NCBI GenBank assembly: GCA_027596195.1
Contig: JADGJG010000262.1
Span: forward strand, 1-26,909
DNA: 26,909 nucleotides
Reading direction: 5' to 3'
DNA from: Podochytrium sp. JEL0797
Taxonomy: Eukaryota; Chytridiomycota; Chytridiomycetes; Chytridiales; Chytriomycetaceae
Below the pieces are notes generated by a model. The model saw nothing but the letters and a program-made list of their open reading frames with translations, had not been told where the DNA came from and did not search any database. Both the position numbers and the translations under genes were made by a program. Below, piece by piece: positions 1-8,918 of this stretch (position 1 is the first letter of the stretch; each line of letters begins with the position of its first letter).

Positions 1-15
1 CCCCCCCCCCCCCCC

Positions 16-56
<41 letters not shown>

Positions 57-150
57 TCCCCCCCCCCCCCCCCCCCCCCCCCGGGCCCCCCCCCCCCACC
101 CCCCCCCGGGGGGGGGCGGGGGGTGGGGGAAGGACGATGCTGATTTGTTT
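1..150. repeat. Contig-edge poly-C / poly-G low-complexity tract
   Basis: Bases 1-106 are almost all C with a few scattered G, T and A, and bases 107-130 are G-rich. The following bases up to 162 contain a plausible branch point (tgctgat near 138-144), a T-rich stretch and a terminal CAG. They therefore read as the 3' end of an intron of the chitin synthase gene. The homopolymer itself has no telomere-like repeat unit. It is most likely a sequencing or assembly artefact or a hard-to-sequence intron. Confidence 0.8.
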
Positions 151-162
151 TTTGGTGTGCAG

Positions 163-1652
163 GTTGTTTCTCGATGTACCGCGTGCGCACGCCCACCAAG
201 AACGTTCCCCTCCTGATTGCACCCGCCGTGATTGAAGGCTACTCTGAAAACGTGGTTGAAACGCTGCACATGAAGAACCTGCTCCACCTCGGAGAAGATC
301 GATACCTCACGACGCTCATGCTCAAACATTTCCCGAAGTACAAGCTCACGTTCACATCGGACGCGCAGAGTAAAACCTCCGTGCCCGTGCAATGGCCTGT
401 GCTCTTGTCGCAACGTCGTCGTTGGATCAATTCGACGGTGCACAATTTGGTGGAGTTGACGCTGTTGCCGCAGTTGTGTGGATTCTGTTGTTTCTCGATG
501 CGGTTTATTGTGTTTTTGGATTTGTTCAGTACGGCTGTGCAGCCTGCTGCGTTGGTGTATATTGGGTATTTGATTTATTCGGTTGTGGCTACTGAGTTGA
601 GTTTCTCTTTTTTGCTTTTTTTTGGGGTGTTTTTGCTGACTTGTGGAAAACCAAACAGCAACCCCTTCCCGCTGATTTCCGTCATCATGATTGCCGCGAT
701 TTACGGTCTCCAAGTGATTATTTTCTTGCTCAAGAGAGAGTGGGCCATGATTATGTGGATGTTGCTGTATCTCCTCGCGTACCCTGTTGTTGGATTCTAC
801 GTTCCGTTGTACTCGTTCTGGCACTTTGACGACTTTTCGTGGGGTAACACTCGTGTGGTTGTTGGAGACAAGGGAAAGCAGGTGTTGGCTCCGGATATTG
901 TGCCTGTGAGTATAATTTTTTGAGTGTGTGCGTGTGTCTGTGCGAAATCGGTTCTGACTTTGGCAAAAAACAAAATCCAGTTCGACCCCGCTTCCATCCC
1001 CCGCCGCCGCTGGGCTGACTTTGAAAAGGACGCCTTTGAGAAAACGTCGAACCCATCGGAATACGACCCACGCTCCGGCGCCGGCTCGATGCGCTCTGCC
1101 AGTGCTGCCCCGGGACTCGTGCCGACCCCACTCGGATTCATGCCGCCCCCGACTTCCACGTACGGTGGAGGCAGCGTCTACGGTACCGCGTCAAACATGG
1201 GCGGAAGTGTCCCCATGTCTCCGTATGCACCTGGAGGTTTCGCGGGCGGGTATCAGGCGTTGAATGGACAGCAGCAGATGATGTACCCGCCGCAAGGACA
1301 GCCGCAGCAGATGCCGCCTGGGTACTCGTTTGGATATGCTGAGAGTGTGGGGAGCCAGCGCATGTCGATGGCAGGAGGGGATGCGAACCGGTTGAGCATG
1401 TACAGCAATGGGATGCAACCTGGAGTTGTTGTTGTTCCGAGTTTGATGAGTGGGCCAGCTGTGGGCGCCGGGGAACCAACGGATGAGCAGCTTTTGGTTG
1501 AGATTCGACGGATTCTTGCAACGGCGGATTTGATGACTGTGACCAAGAAGCAAGTTCGGGATGAGTTGACTGCGTTGTTCCGTGTGGATATGACGCCGAG
1601 GAAGGCTGTGATTAATCAGTTTATTGAGGAGGTGTTGCAGGGGAGGTTGTGA
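163..1652 (+). CDS. Chitin synthase, C-terminal part (class V/VII-like, DEK_C tail); 5' partial
   Basis: Membrane glycosyltransferase that polymerises UDP-GlcNAc into chitin. Exons are 163-595, 659-905 and 981-1652, giving 449 visible residues. The first two bases complete a Gly codon, so the protein enters in the conserved (LP)GCF-S-MYR block. Family motifs follow: [11 protein letters not shown], the catalytic QRRRWINST, a group of hydrophobic transmembrane segments, then [14 protein letters not shown] Gly/Met/Gln/Pro-rich linker leads to a C-terminal DEK_C domain (about the last 60 residues, starting [14 protein letters not shown]). DEK_C is typical of fungal chitin synthases that carry an N-terminal myosin-like motor; that half, if present, lies outside the window. 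The 906-980 intron is canonical (GTGAGT...CAG). The 596-658 intron (GTTGAG, branch CTGAC, CAG) is inferred: removing its 63 in-frame, stop-free bases restores the family spacing between two membrane helices. Confidence 0.93.
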
Positions 1653-1760
1653 GGTGGGAGTTGGAGTTGCGTTCGTTTTTTGATTCGTTTTTTTATTCTT
1701 ATGGGGTTTGTGGTGGATGCATTGAAGCTGATGTTTTGTTCTTATCTTTACTTATTTTTG

Positions 1761-1766
1761 AATAAA
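1761..1766 (+). terminator. Polyadenylation signal AATAAA (chitin synthase gene)
   Basis: A canonical AATAAA lies 109 bases after the chitin synthase stop codon and before the FAP1-like start at 1885. It is T-rich on both sides. Confidence 0.6.
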
Positions 1767-1884
1767 GGGTCTCTTATTTTAAGTGGGGTGAGAGTGTGGT
1801 TTGGTTTGGTTTTCGTGGCGCAGGCGAAGGGAGATTTTTTGCAGTTGATTTTTTTTCCCGCTTGTCCACAAACGCACAAAAGGG

Positions 1885-4800
1885 ATGGATCCCACGGCCG
1901 CCTCTTCTTCATTGGCTTCTCCCGCTTCAGAAGGCAAGCCGCGCAAGACAAACAAGGCCCGGCAGCAACGCAGGCCCAAGAAGACAACGACTCCAACTAC
2001 GCCAACTACGAGCACTACAAGTACACCTCCTGCGATGCTGAATCCCCATGCGAGAGTGTTTGATCCGCTTAGCCAGGGCGCGGCGAATGCGTCTGCGTCT
2101 TCTTCTTCGTATGCACCGAGTGTCCGGCGCGTGGCCAAGAGTGCTGCAACTGCGAGCAAAAGCGCGGCGCCAGTCGAAACGCAAGTCCCGCAGCGACACT
2201 CGCGCGAAAACAGCGCCAGGCAGCAGCGCCCCAAGGGCAACTCGCAGGCTTCCGTCCAGGCAGAGCAGCGCGCCACCAGGGAGCGATCCAGACAAGTCCA
2301 GAGCGACTCGCAGCAGATCCTCGACCTCAAGGACAAGATCTCGGCACAGCTCACGTCAAACTCGTACGAGTGCATGATCTGCTACGACCCTGTCCAGCGC
2401 AAGGACCGCGTGTGGTCGTGCGCAAAGTCGTGTTTTGCCCTATTCCACGCAAAGTGCATCAGCGCGTGGGCAAACTCGTCGTCGCTGTCGCCTGCGAATC
2501 CGGCTCTGACTCAGCGGCCTGAGTGGCGCTGTCCGGGCTGCCAGTTCAGGTAACGCGGAAACTGCCTTCCATATCCTTTTTTAACAATCCCGCCAGGTAC
2601 TCCGAGGCTCCTTACCCGAGCTGCTTCTGCGGCCGCACAGAACACCCTGGTCCCAGAGTCATGAATGCGATTCCTCACTCGTGCGGAGATCAGTGTTTGA
2701 AGATTCGAAACTGCACCCACAAATGCACCTCACCTTGCCACCCGGGCCCCTGTGACAAGTGCGAACTCATGGCCCCGCCGATGGAATGCTACTGCAAGAA
2801 GGTTGTCCTCAAATTCAGATGTGCGGATGTCGACGAAGCCATGGACCTTTCGTGTGGCCAAACCTGTGGATCCCTCTTGTCGTGCGGCAAACACACGTGT
2901 CCCGATCCGTGCCATGAAGGACCTTGTGCTCCTTGCAATGAAATGTTGGAGGTGGATTGTGTGTGTGGGAAATGTTCAACGAGTGTGCCGTGCGATTACG
3001 AGGTCAAGGGCGAGATTTTCCAGTGCAGTGAGCCGTGTGAGGTTGCGTTCCCGTGCGGCGCCCATGTGTGTGAAGAAGTGTGTCATGAGCATGTGGAGGG
3101 CGCGTTGTGTGCGTCGGATCCGCTGCAGATTGTGACTTGTCCGTGTGAAGCCGAGACGGTCGTTTCCTTGTTGGGTGGCAAGAACAGAGAAAAGTGTACG
3201 GATGAGGTTCCCGTTTGCGAAAACACGTGCGCCAAGACGTGGGTTTGATTTGCTTCTCTTTCTTTCCTCGATTTCCGTATTGATCGCCTCCCCTTTGGTC
3301 ACAGACTCAAGTGCGGTCACATTTGCACGGCCCAATGCCACAACGGTGAATGCGCTCCATGTTCCTACAAAATCACGCTCCCGTGTCGTTGCGGCAAGAG
3401 TCAGTCGACGCTTCTCTGTGGGGACATCAAGTTGAACGACGACGGCGGATACCAGATTCAACTCTGCGAACGCGTGTGTGCTTTGAAGCGGTCTTGCAAG
3501 CGACACGTGTGTGGAAATGTGTGTTGTCCCGCGGATTTGGCGGCGCATTATTGCGAGTTGCAGTGTGGCAAGACGTTGAAGGTTTGTTGTATTTTTGGTG
3601 TTTTGTGGGGCTTTGATATTGACAATTAGAATTTATCATAATGTAGTGCGGCTCTCATGCCTGTCAAATGGCATGCGGCCACACCGAACGCTGCCACGAC
3701 TGTTTCGAAGGCGTGAGTTTCGAAGAACTCACATGCACCTGCGGCTCCTCCGTCACATACCCACCCATCCCCTGCGGAACCGCACCTCCCAAATGCAACC
3801 GTCCCTGCCGCCTCCCACTTGCGTGTGGCCACATCTCGTACAGCTCTCACGCGTGTCACCCGCGTACCGAGCCTTGCCCCAATTGCATGATTTTTGTCGA
3901 ACGGCCCTGCGCGTGTGGCAAGACGGTTCTCAAAAATGTGCCTTGTTCGCGGACTGTGGCGCCGAGTTGTGGGGCGCCGTGTTTGAAGTTGGTTCCGGGG
4001 TGTTTGCATCCGTGTAAGAGGGCTTGTCATACGGGAGAGTGTATTGATGCGACGAATATGTGTACGGAGAAGTGTATGTATATTTCTGTTTGGGGGGAGA
4101 GGGTTGCGTCTGTTGGAATCTGGGTGTTTTTGTAAATCTTGTCAATCCTTACCATCCTCACCCCCCCCTCGTTCAAACAGGCAGCCGATCTCGCCCCATC
4201 TGCGGTCATATTTGTCTCTACCCCTGCCACCGCAAAAACTTTTGCACCGAAGACAAACCCTGCAAACAACCCGTCCTCGACACATGTCCATGCGGCCACA
4301 AAACAACTCACGCGCCTTGCGGAGCATGGAAATCGCACCCAGGTCGCTCCAATGGCTCCTCGCGACTCCAATGCGACGACACATGCGCCGTCATCAAACG
4401 CAACAAGGCGCTCGCGGAGGCTCTTGAGATTGATACGGCGGTTCCTTCTCCTGTTGCAACTTCTGAATCGAATCCTGTCGCTGATGGAGCGGCTTCTGCC
4501 GCAACAACCGGCACCCCACCCATCCTCAACACCGACCTCCCCACCTCCACCCTCTCCCTCCCCCCCTCCACCCTGCTCGAACCCCTTGAAACGCAACTCC
4601 ACATCCTCAAATACGCGTACCAAAACCTCGTGTGGACACGCACGGTTGAAAAAGTTTTGCACGATTTCGTGCACGACCCCACGAAACCGACACACCATTA
4701 CAAATGCTCGAAAGCGCAGGGGATCCGGTTCATTGTGGCGCTTGTGCCGTACTACGGGCTTGATGCGGAGGTTGTGGATGCGAGTTGGGGGGCGGGGAAG

Positions 4801-5472
4801 ATGAGTGTGATTTTGAGGAAGAGGGTTCGGGGGAAGGCGTGTAAGGTGCCGGATGTTTTGTGTTCGGCGATTGCGCCGGGGTATCAGGCGATTTTGAAGG
4901 AGATGATGGCGGGGGGGAAGGGGGGGGCTGGGTCGGTGAGGGGGACGCCTGTTGTTGGGGATGAGGGTGGGGAGTGTGAGGATGTGGGGAGGACGGATTC
5001 GCCGTTTGATGCGACGGCTGCTCCTGTGAGTGTGCTCAAGACTGCGGTGAATGGATACAAAATCACGAACCTCCGTCCTACACTGGAAGACGCGGATCTC
5101 TGTGCTGTGATTGAACCTGTGGTCGGATGTCGCGTTGAAATCACGTGGCTCGTCGAATCTGCGACGAACGATTGCGTTGTGCAGCTTGTGTCTGGGGAAG
5201 GAGACGCCGTGGACATGTCGCGGGTTGAGCAAGTGTTGATGAAGCATGGGGATACGCTTGTGGGGGAGGTTGTGATGCAAGGGTTGGCGGAGGGGATTGA
5301 AATGTGTTGGATGAATCATAAACGCGTTGTGGTGAGTGTGGAGGAGATTGTGGGTGGGAGTAAGAAGGGGAGGAAGACGGCGGTTGTGCAGAGGAATGTG
5401 GTTGGGATTGGGAAGGAGAGTAAGTTTAGTGCGTTGATGATGGAGGGGGAGGGGGAAGATGAGGATGAGTAG
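1885..5472 (+). CDS. FAP1: FAP1/NFX1-like protein: PAM2, RING, NF-X1 zinc fingers, R3H
   Basis: Homologue of yeast Fap1 and animal NFX1. Exons are 1885-2549, 2597-3238, 3305-3581, 3647-4073 and 4181-5472 (introns 47, 66, 65 and 107 nt), coding for 1100 residues. Domains in order: a basic, Thr/Ser-rich N-terminus; a PAM2-like motif at residues 51-61; a RING finger at about 161-222 (CMIC...C...HAKC...CPGC); a long series of NF-X1 Cys/His fingers to about residue 770 (for example CHPGPC, CGHICTAQC, CGHISYSSHAC); the block LQCDDTCAVIKRNKALAEAL; an R3H domain at about 803-875; a C-terminal region with an acidic tail. Each intron removal joins expected Cys-rich family text, for example CAKT|LKCGHIC and CGKTLK|CGSHAC. 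Known family members act in transcription, ubiquitin ligation or mRNA control; the exact role here is not shown by sequence. The last exon has a G-rich coding strand (about 4780-4990), giving a Gly-rich linker. Confidence 0.93.
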
Positions 5473-5596
5473 GTTTTGTTCTTTGAAAAAGTAAATGAAG
5501 TGTTGAATCCGACAAGAATCGTTCAGTTTTTGAAATTGGCGCGTCTGCCGTTCGCGAAAGTCCACGTATGTGCCACGTCTGCGTTCCAGTGCTTGT

Positions 5597-5962
5597 TCAA
5601 GCGAAAAACAAGTCTTTCAACCGGTTCAGGTGGGTACGGAGTGTTGGGTGGAAAGGCCAACCCTTGAAATAGCCTCGCACCTCTGGGAAGGCACACCCGG
5701 CGCAAAAAATTTGCGTAAAAACACCACACTCGGAGCAACGGGCAGAATCTTTCTTCTTCTCCATTTCGTAAACGTCCTCCTCGACTGAAGCAGTACAGAT
5801 GCTCGCCACAGTGATCCGAAACACGCTTGCACCACCCAGATCCCCCCACATGCGAAATTTGTTTTTACTCGGCACGACAAGACACACTGGCCCGCAGGCA
5901 AAGGATTCCGAGGAATAGTTCAAACTGATTTTCACAGTTCCTTCGCGATCAGCTGCTTCCAT
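5597..5962 (-). CDS. Hypothetical 121-aa ORF with CxxC pairs
   Basis: An open frame from ATG (5962) to TGA encodes 121 residues. It contains two Cys pairs, CSECG and FCAGC, spaced like a zinc knuckle, followed by a basic and aromatic tail. The start ATG overlaps the 3' end of another minus-strand ORF (5949-6353). I do not recognise the family. It could be a small gene, the last exon of a larger minus-strand gene running from about 6900, or a decaying fragment of the repeated family described for this region. Confidence 0.2.
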   Translation of the reverse strand: MEAADREGTVKISLNYSSESFACGPVCLVVPSKNKFRMWGDLGGASVFRITVASICTASVEEDVYEMEKKKDSARCSECGVFTQIFCAGCAFPEVRGYFKGWPFHPTLRTHLNRLKDLFFA

Positions 5963-6353
5963 TATAGATCATCTCGCATTCCGAGTTTCGCGTAATGATA
6001 TCGATATCGGTTTTGAACTTGCACCCCATCTCAGCGACAGCGATGTTCGTGGTTGTAGTGGTTGTGGTGAGATCGTGGTCCAGTAACGTCAGGATGGTCG
6101 CGGGAGTTTCGCCAGACGACACCGTCGCCTCCGGTCTCCCTTCCCACACCACCCCTTGGCAACTCCCGCATTTGAATCCAATGCAAGACCATTGCATTGC
6201 AACCTGCCACCCGTGGCGTCGTCGCATCCATCGACACGGATCCCAGCCTCTCATTCCGTCCAGCGCAACAGTATCTGCCATTGACAGGTGTCGCGCAACG
6301 ACCTCAAGTCCCGCGAGGGCGACAGCGGACGAAATGCCCAGGCTTCCAAACAC
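5949..6353 (-). pseudogene. Unrecognised CxxC-containing ORF, possible gene relic
   Basis: An open frame of 134 codons contains the short motif FKCGSCQGVVWEG, a Thr run of seven, and no recognisable domain. It lies downstream, on the same strand, of repeat copy A (6505-6909). A similarly placed open frame downstream of copy B1 (25440-25718) carries EVCGYCHGM. This positional match suggests that both are remnants of one paralogous gene family. No clear start, splice structure or full-length product could be built, so function is unknown. Confidence 0.2.
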
Positions 6354-6504
6354 ACTTGGTCTGAGTTGCGGTGTTTGAGTGTTGGGACCAGACTTTCTTT
6401 TGATATTGACATTATTGCAGCTCTTTCTTCAAGACAGTGTGGAGAAGAGGTCATTCAATTTCAAGGGGGAAGTTTGGTTGGGTGAAAAGAAAAGAAGGAA
6501 TCAC

Positions 6505-6909
6505 ACTGGTTTTCACGATTCAACCCACACAAAAATAATTCTTGGACAGCATCTCATCTCTGAATGCACGCACTTTCTCAAGGCTAAACTGATCATTTAA
6601 ATTTAGGTGGATGCGAGTAGAATACGAAATTGAGTAGAGTGGCGCGGTCAGAACAGATCCAGCGAATCTCCTCCTCCTCATTGAAACCGTTCTCAATGAG
6701 CTCCAGCAATTGACCACTTATTCCGACAATAATTTTTTCACGCGCGTTCCATCACCGGATGGATGAAAAGGCCCATGCATTGCGTCCAACAGTGAATGCG
6801 ATGCTGAAATAAACACATTTGCAACACGAAATTCAACTCTTTATTTCTTCCTATATTTTCAAAGAGGGTCTCAGTTGGCAAAACGCGTTCGGCCTCGCAT
6901 TGGTTATAG
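6505..6909 (-). repeat. Unnamed dispersed repeat / decayed gene family, copy A
   Basis: This stretch aligns by eye with 25846-26062, with 26100-26390 and, inverted, with 8224-8599. Shared landmarks are actggttttcac at its left end, the block around 6590-6670 (ggtggatgcga, agtggcgcg, agatccagcgaatc), a 21-base exact match to copy C at 6871-6891, and cattggttatag at its right end. On the minus strand it encodes recurring peptides, SLLDAMHGP (6769-6795) and IENGFNEEEE (about 6668-6700), in different frames. It therefore looks like a frameshifted coding relic. Confidence 0.6.
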
Positions 6910-7418
6910 TGAGAGGGATTTTTCATCCTTTGGTTTTACAGCAATCCCTAGAACCTTTCCGGGGAAGATAGAAACATGTGTTTTTTGTGTGAGCAAAAAC
7001 ACCCGCTTTTGGGGCACAAACGCGCGTTCTTTTTCCTGTGTTTTTGTCATCTGTCCTTTCCATGACTTCCGAAAGAAAATTGACATGCCCTATCCTTTAC
7101 ACACAGACTAAACCGCCAACAAGATTCTCAACAACAGGCCCATTACGATTCTGGATCTGGAGAATGTCGATTTCGACGGTTTCAACACTCGGAAACCATT
7201 ATATTGAGCTTATCTATTGGTTTTTATTGCCTCAGTGTGTTCTGCCGAAAGTGCATGCGCAGTGAATCGTTTCCATGATACGCCCATCGCAATGATCTCA
7301 TGAAACTGACTGGAAATTCGATGGCCTTGCATTTGAAAAGGAGGGCTCATAATTGGTTGAAAAGGAGCCAGGCGAGGGATTTTTCTTTTCGAAAAAAGCG
7401 TGCGTTTTTGCCCAATAT
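6910..7418. other. Intergenic stretch with no gene seen
   Basis: About 500 bases, AT-rich and mixed, contain only short open frames with no recognisable domain. I see no tRNA-like fold, no splice-joined ORF and no intact mobile element here. Confidence 0.5.
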
Positions 7419-8140
7419 ATGAGGAGTCATTCAAGAATCAGAGAATTACAAGATTTACGGGCGAGGAGGGGAGTGGTGTTCGAGTCGGAATGCGTTTCGA
7501 TTCTTGATTCTCGAGCCACATTTGCGGAATCCATACATGCGGCATTAAAGATCCTCATCCTCTGCTTACAGAGCGACGCCTGCGATCCCTCCAGGGGGCC
7601 ATGGGGTTCGGCCACACTTCTTTGTCGACATTACCACTCTCTGTGGGCCAGCATGGTGCTGGTGTCGGTTGCCTTCCTCGCCCCCCACATACAGACACTC
7701 TCTCAAGCCAGGGTCACTTCCTTCTATGGGATGACACGGGGTAAACTCACTGCTGCATCATTTGAGGGTTGGGGCGTCTTCGGAATTCCTGCGAATTGTA
7801 TGCATACCAATGTTTGGAAACAACTTCGCGGCCACCGGCTTCAGCTGATGACGCGCTCTTTTCCTTTACAGCAGATGCGAAAAGTCCTGCAACTCGCGAT
7901 TTTTCTTCGAATACGCCCCTACCCCCCGCCTTTATCCCCTTGAAACCCATTATCAAACATTCACAGCCCCCGCAAATGCTTCGGCAGTCTCTTCAACCCT
8001 TCTCTCTCCAAATCTGGTCAGCCTTATATGATCTGCAGAGCTCGCAAACCACCCACATCTCCAAATTTCTGTCAATTGCCCGCAAGACGGTGTTTATTAC
8101 AAAAGGAAAAATAAGGGTCAAAACAACACCCGGGAGGTGA
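7419..8140 (+). CDS. Hypothetical spliced ORF (speculative)
   Basis: Two plus-strand open frames, 7419-7797 and 7872-8140, are joined in frame by removing a 74-nt GTATGC...TTTACAG intron, giving 215 residues from an ATG at 7419. A canonical AATAAA follows the stop by 34 bases (8174-8179), which supports transcription in this direction. The product has no recognised domain, a hydrophobic stretch in the middle (near VLVSVAFLAPHI) and a basic C-terminus. It may have a further upstream exon, or it may be chance open frame in a gene-poor stretch. Confidence 0.22.
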
Positions 8141-8173
8141 ACAAAACCATAATGGTTTCCATCGTCATAACTG

Positions 8174-8179
8174 AATAAA
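8174..8179 (+). terminator. Possible polyadenylation signal AATAAA
   Basis: AATAAA lies 34 bases after the stop of the speculative ORF ending at 8140. It has value only if that ORF is real, because the local sequence is AT-rich. Confidence 0.3.
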
Positions 8180-8223
8180 AGGCTATTTTTTGGGAGAAAA
8201 AAAAAGTAAAAAACAAATTGTCG

Positions 8224-8599
8224 CTATAACGAATGGTATTTAGAGTCCATCCCTCATTGCATCCAGCTGCAACCAATGGATTGCCGCTTGCTTTGCTTTG
8301 ATTGACATGAGTTGACAGGTTGAGGCAAACAAATAGAACGAACGCGTTTTGCCAACTGAACTCCCTTCGAGTATAAATAAAGACTCAATTTTTGAGTTGT
8401 CCTTATTTCAACGTCACGTTCGCTGACAGACGCAGTGCGCGTGCCTTCCACCGATCCGTCGACGGGACGCGGGTGAAAACTCGAGAATCGGCGATCGATT
8501 AGGAAAAATTGATAGTGGGTTTGAGGAGAAGGAGGGGGATTCGTTGGATCTGCCGTGGTTTTAGAAGGCGACGCGCCACTCACATGTTCGCATCCACCA
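8224..8599 (+). repeat. Unnamed dispersed repeat, copy C (inverted relative to A and B)
   Basis: The reverse complement of this stretch is collinear with copy A (6505-6909). The shared run includes the block with agatccaacgaatc, the ggtggaaggcacgcgcactgcg block and a 21-base exact match (8339-8359 against 6871-6891). It also contains the segment missing from A but present in copy B2: caacctgtcaac at 8311-8322 reversed, and ttgcagctggatg. The plus strand carries the peptides SLTDAVRVP (8419-8449) and IDSGFEEKE (8506-8535), matching those of the other copies. A stop codon lies between them, so it is not an intact gene. It sits about 320 bp beyond the 3' end of the flippase gene. Confidence 0.6.
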
Positions 8600-8918
8600 A
8601 AGCAATATCCACCTCAACCCATATCCTCTACTCCTTCGACTGAAGGAACACTGAACGTCCGGGAAAGACAAATTAGCGCTCCCCATCTGCTGGAAGGTCA
8701 CCAAATTCCTCGCACCAGTCCACTCGACAGTGAAATCACCGCTTGAGGGAGGAAAAGAGTTTGGTCATGGTTTCATGCGTGATTCGGGCTCCCTGAAAAG
8801 GGGTTTAGGAATTAATCGCAACCAAAACTACAGTGTCAACCGCGTGGGCTCCCGGCACTTCATTATAAGAAAACTTTTACTTTTCAAACATCTAAAATGA
8901 GAAACACACCACCCCACG
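8600..8918. other. Intergenic stretch, flippase 3' flank
   Basis: About 320 bases lie between repeat copy C and the flippase stop. No gene was recognised. The flippase 3' flank (minus strand, below 8919) contains TTATAATGAA at about 8860-8870 but no canonical AATAAA. Confidence 0.4.

Noticed and set aside
1..130. Contig start as a telomere
   Set aside because: There is no short tandem unit such as a TTAGGG-type repeat, only near-homopolymer C and G.
4027..5565. Minus-strand open frame of 512 codons opposite the last FAP1-like exon
   Set aside because: It mirrors a strongly supported R3H/NFX1 exon, has a His/Pro/Arg-rich composition with no domain, and arises from the biased codon use of the plus strand.
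7460..7490. B-box-like sequence (gttcgagtc) suggesting a tRNA gene
   Set aside because: No matching A box, acceptor stem or anticodon arm could be folded around it.
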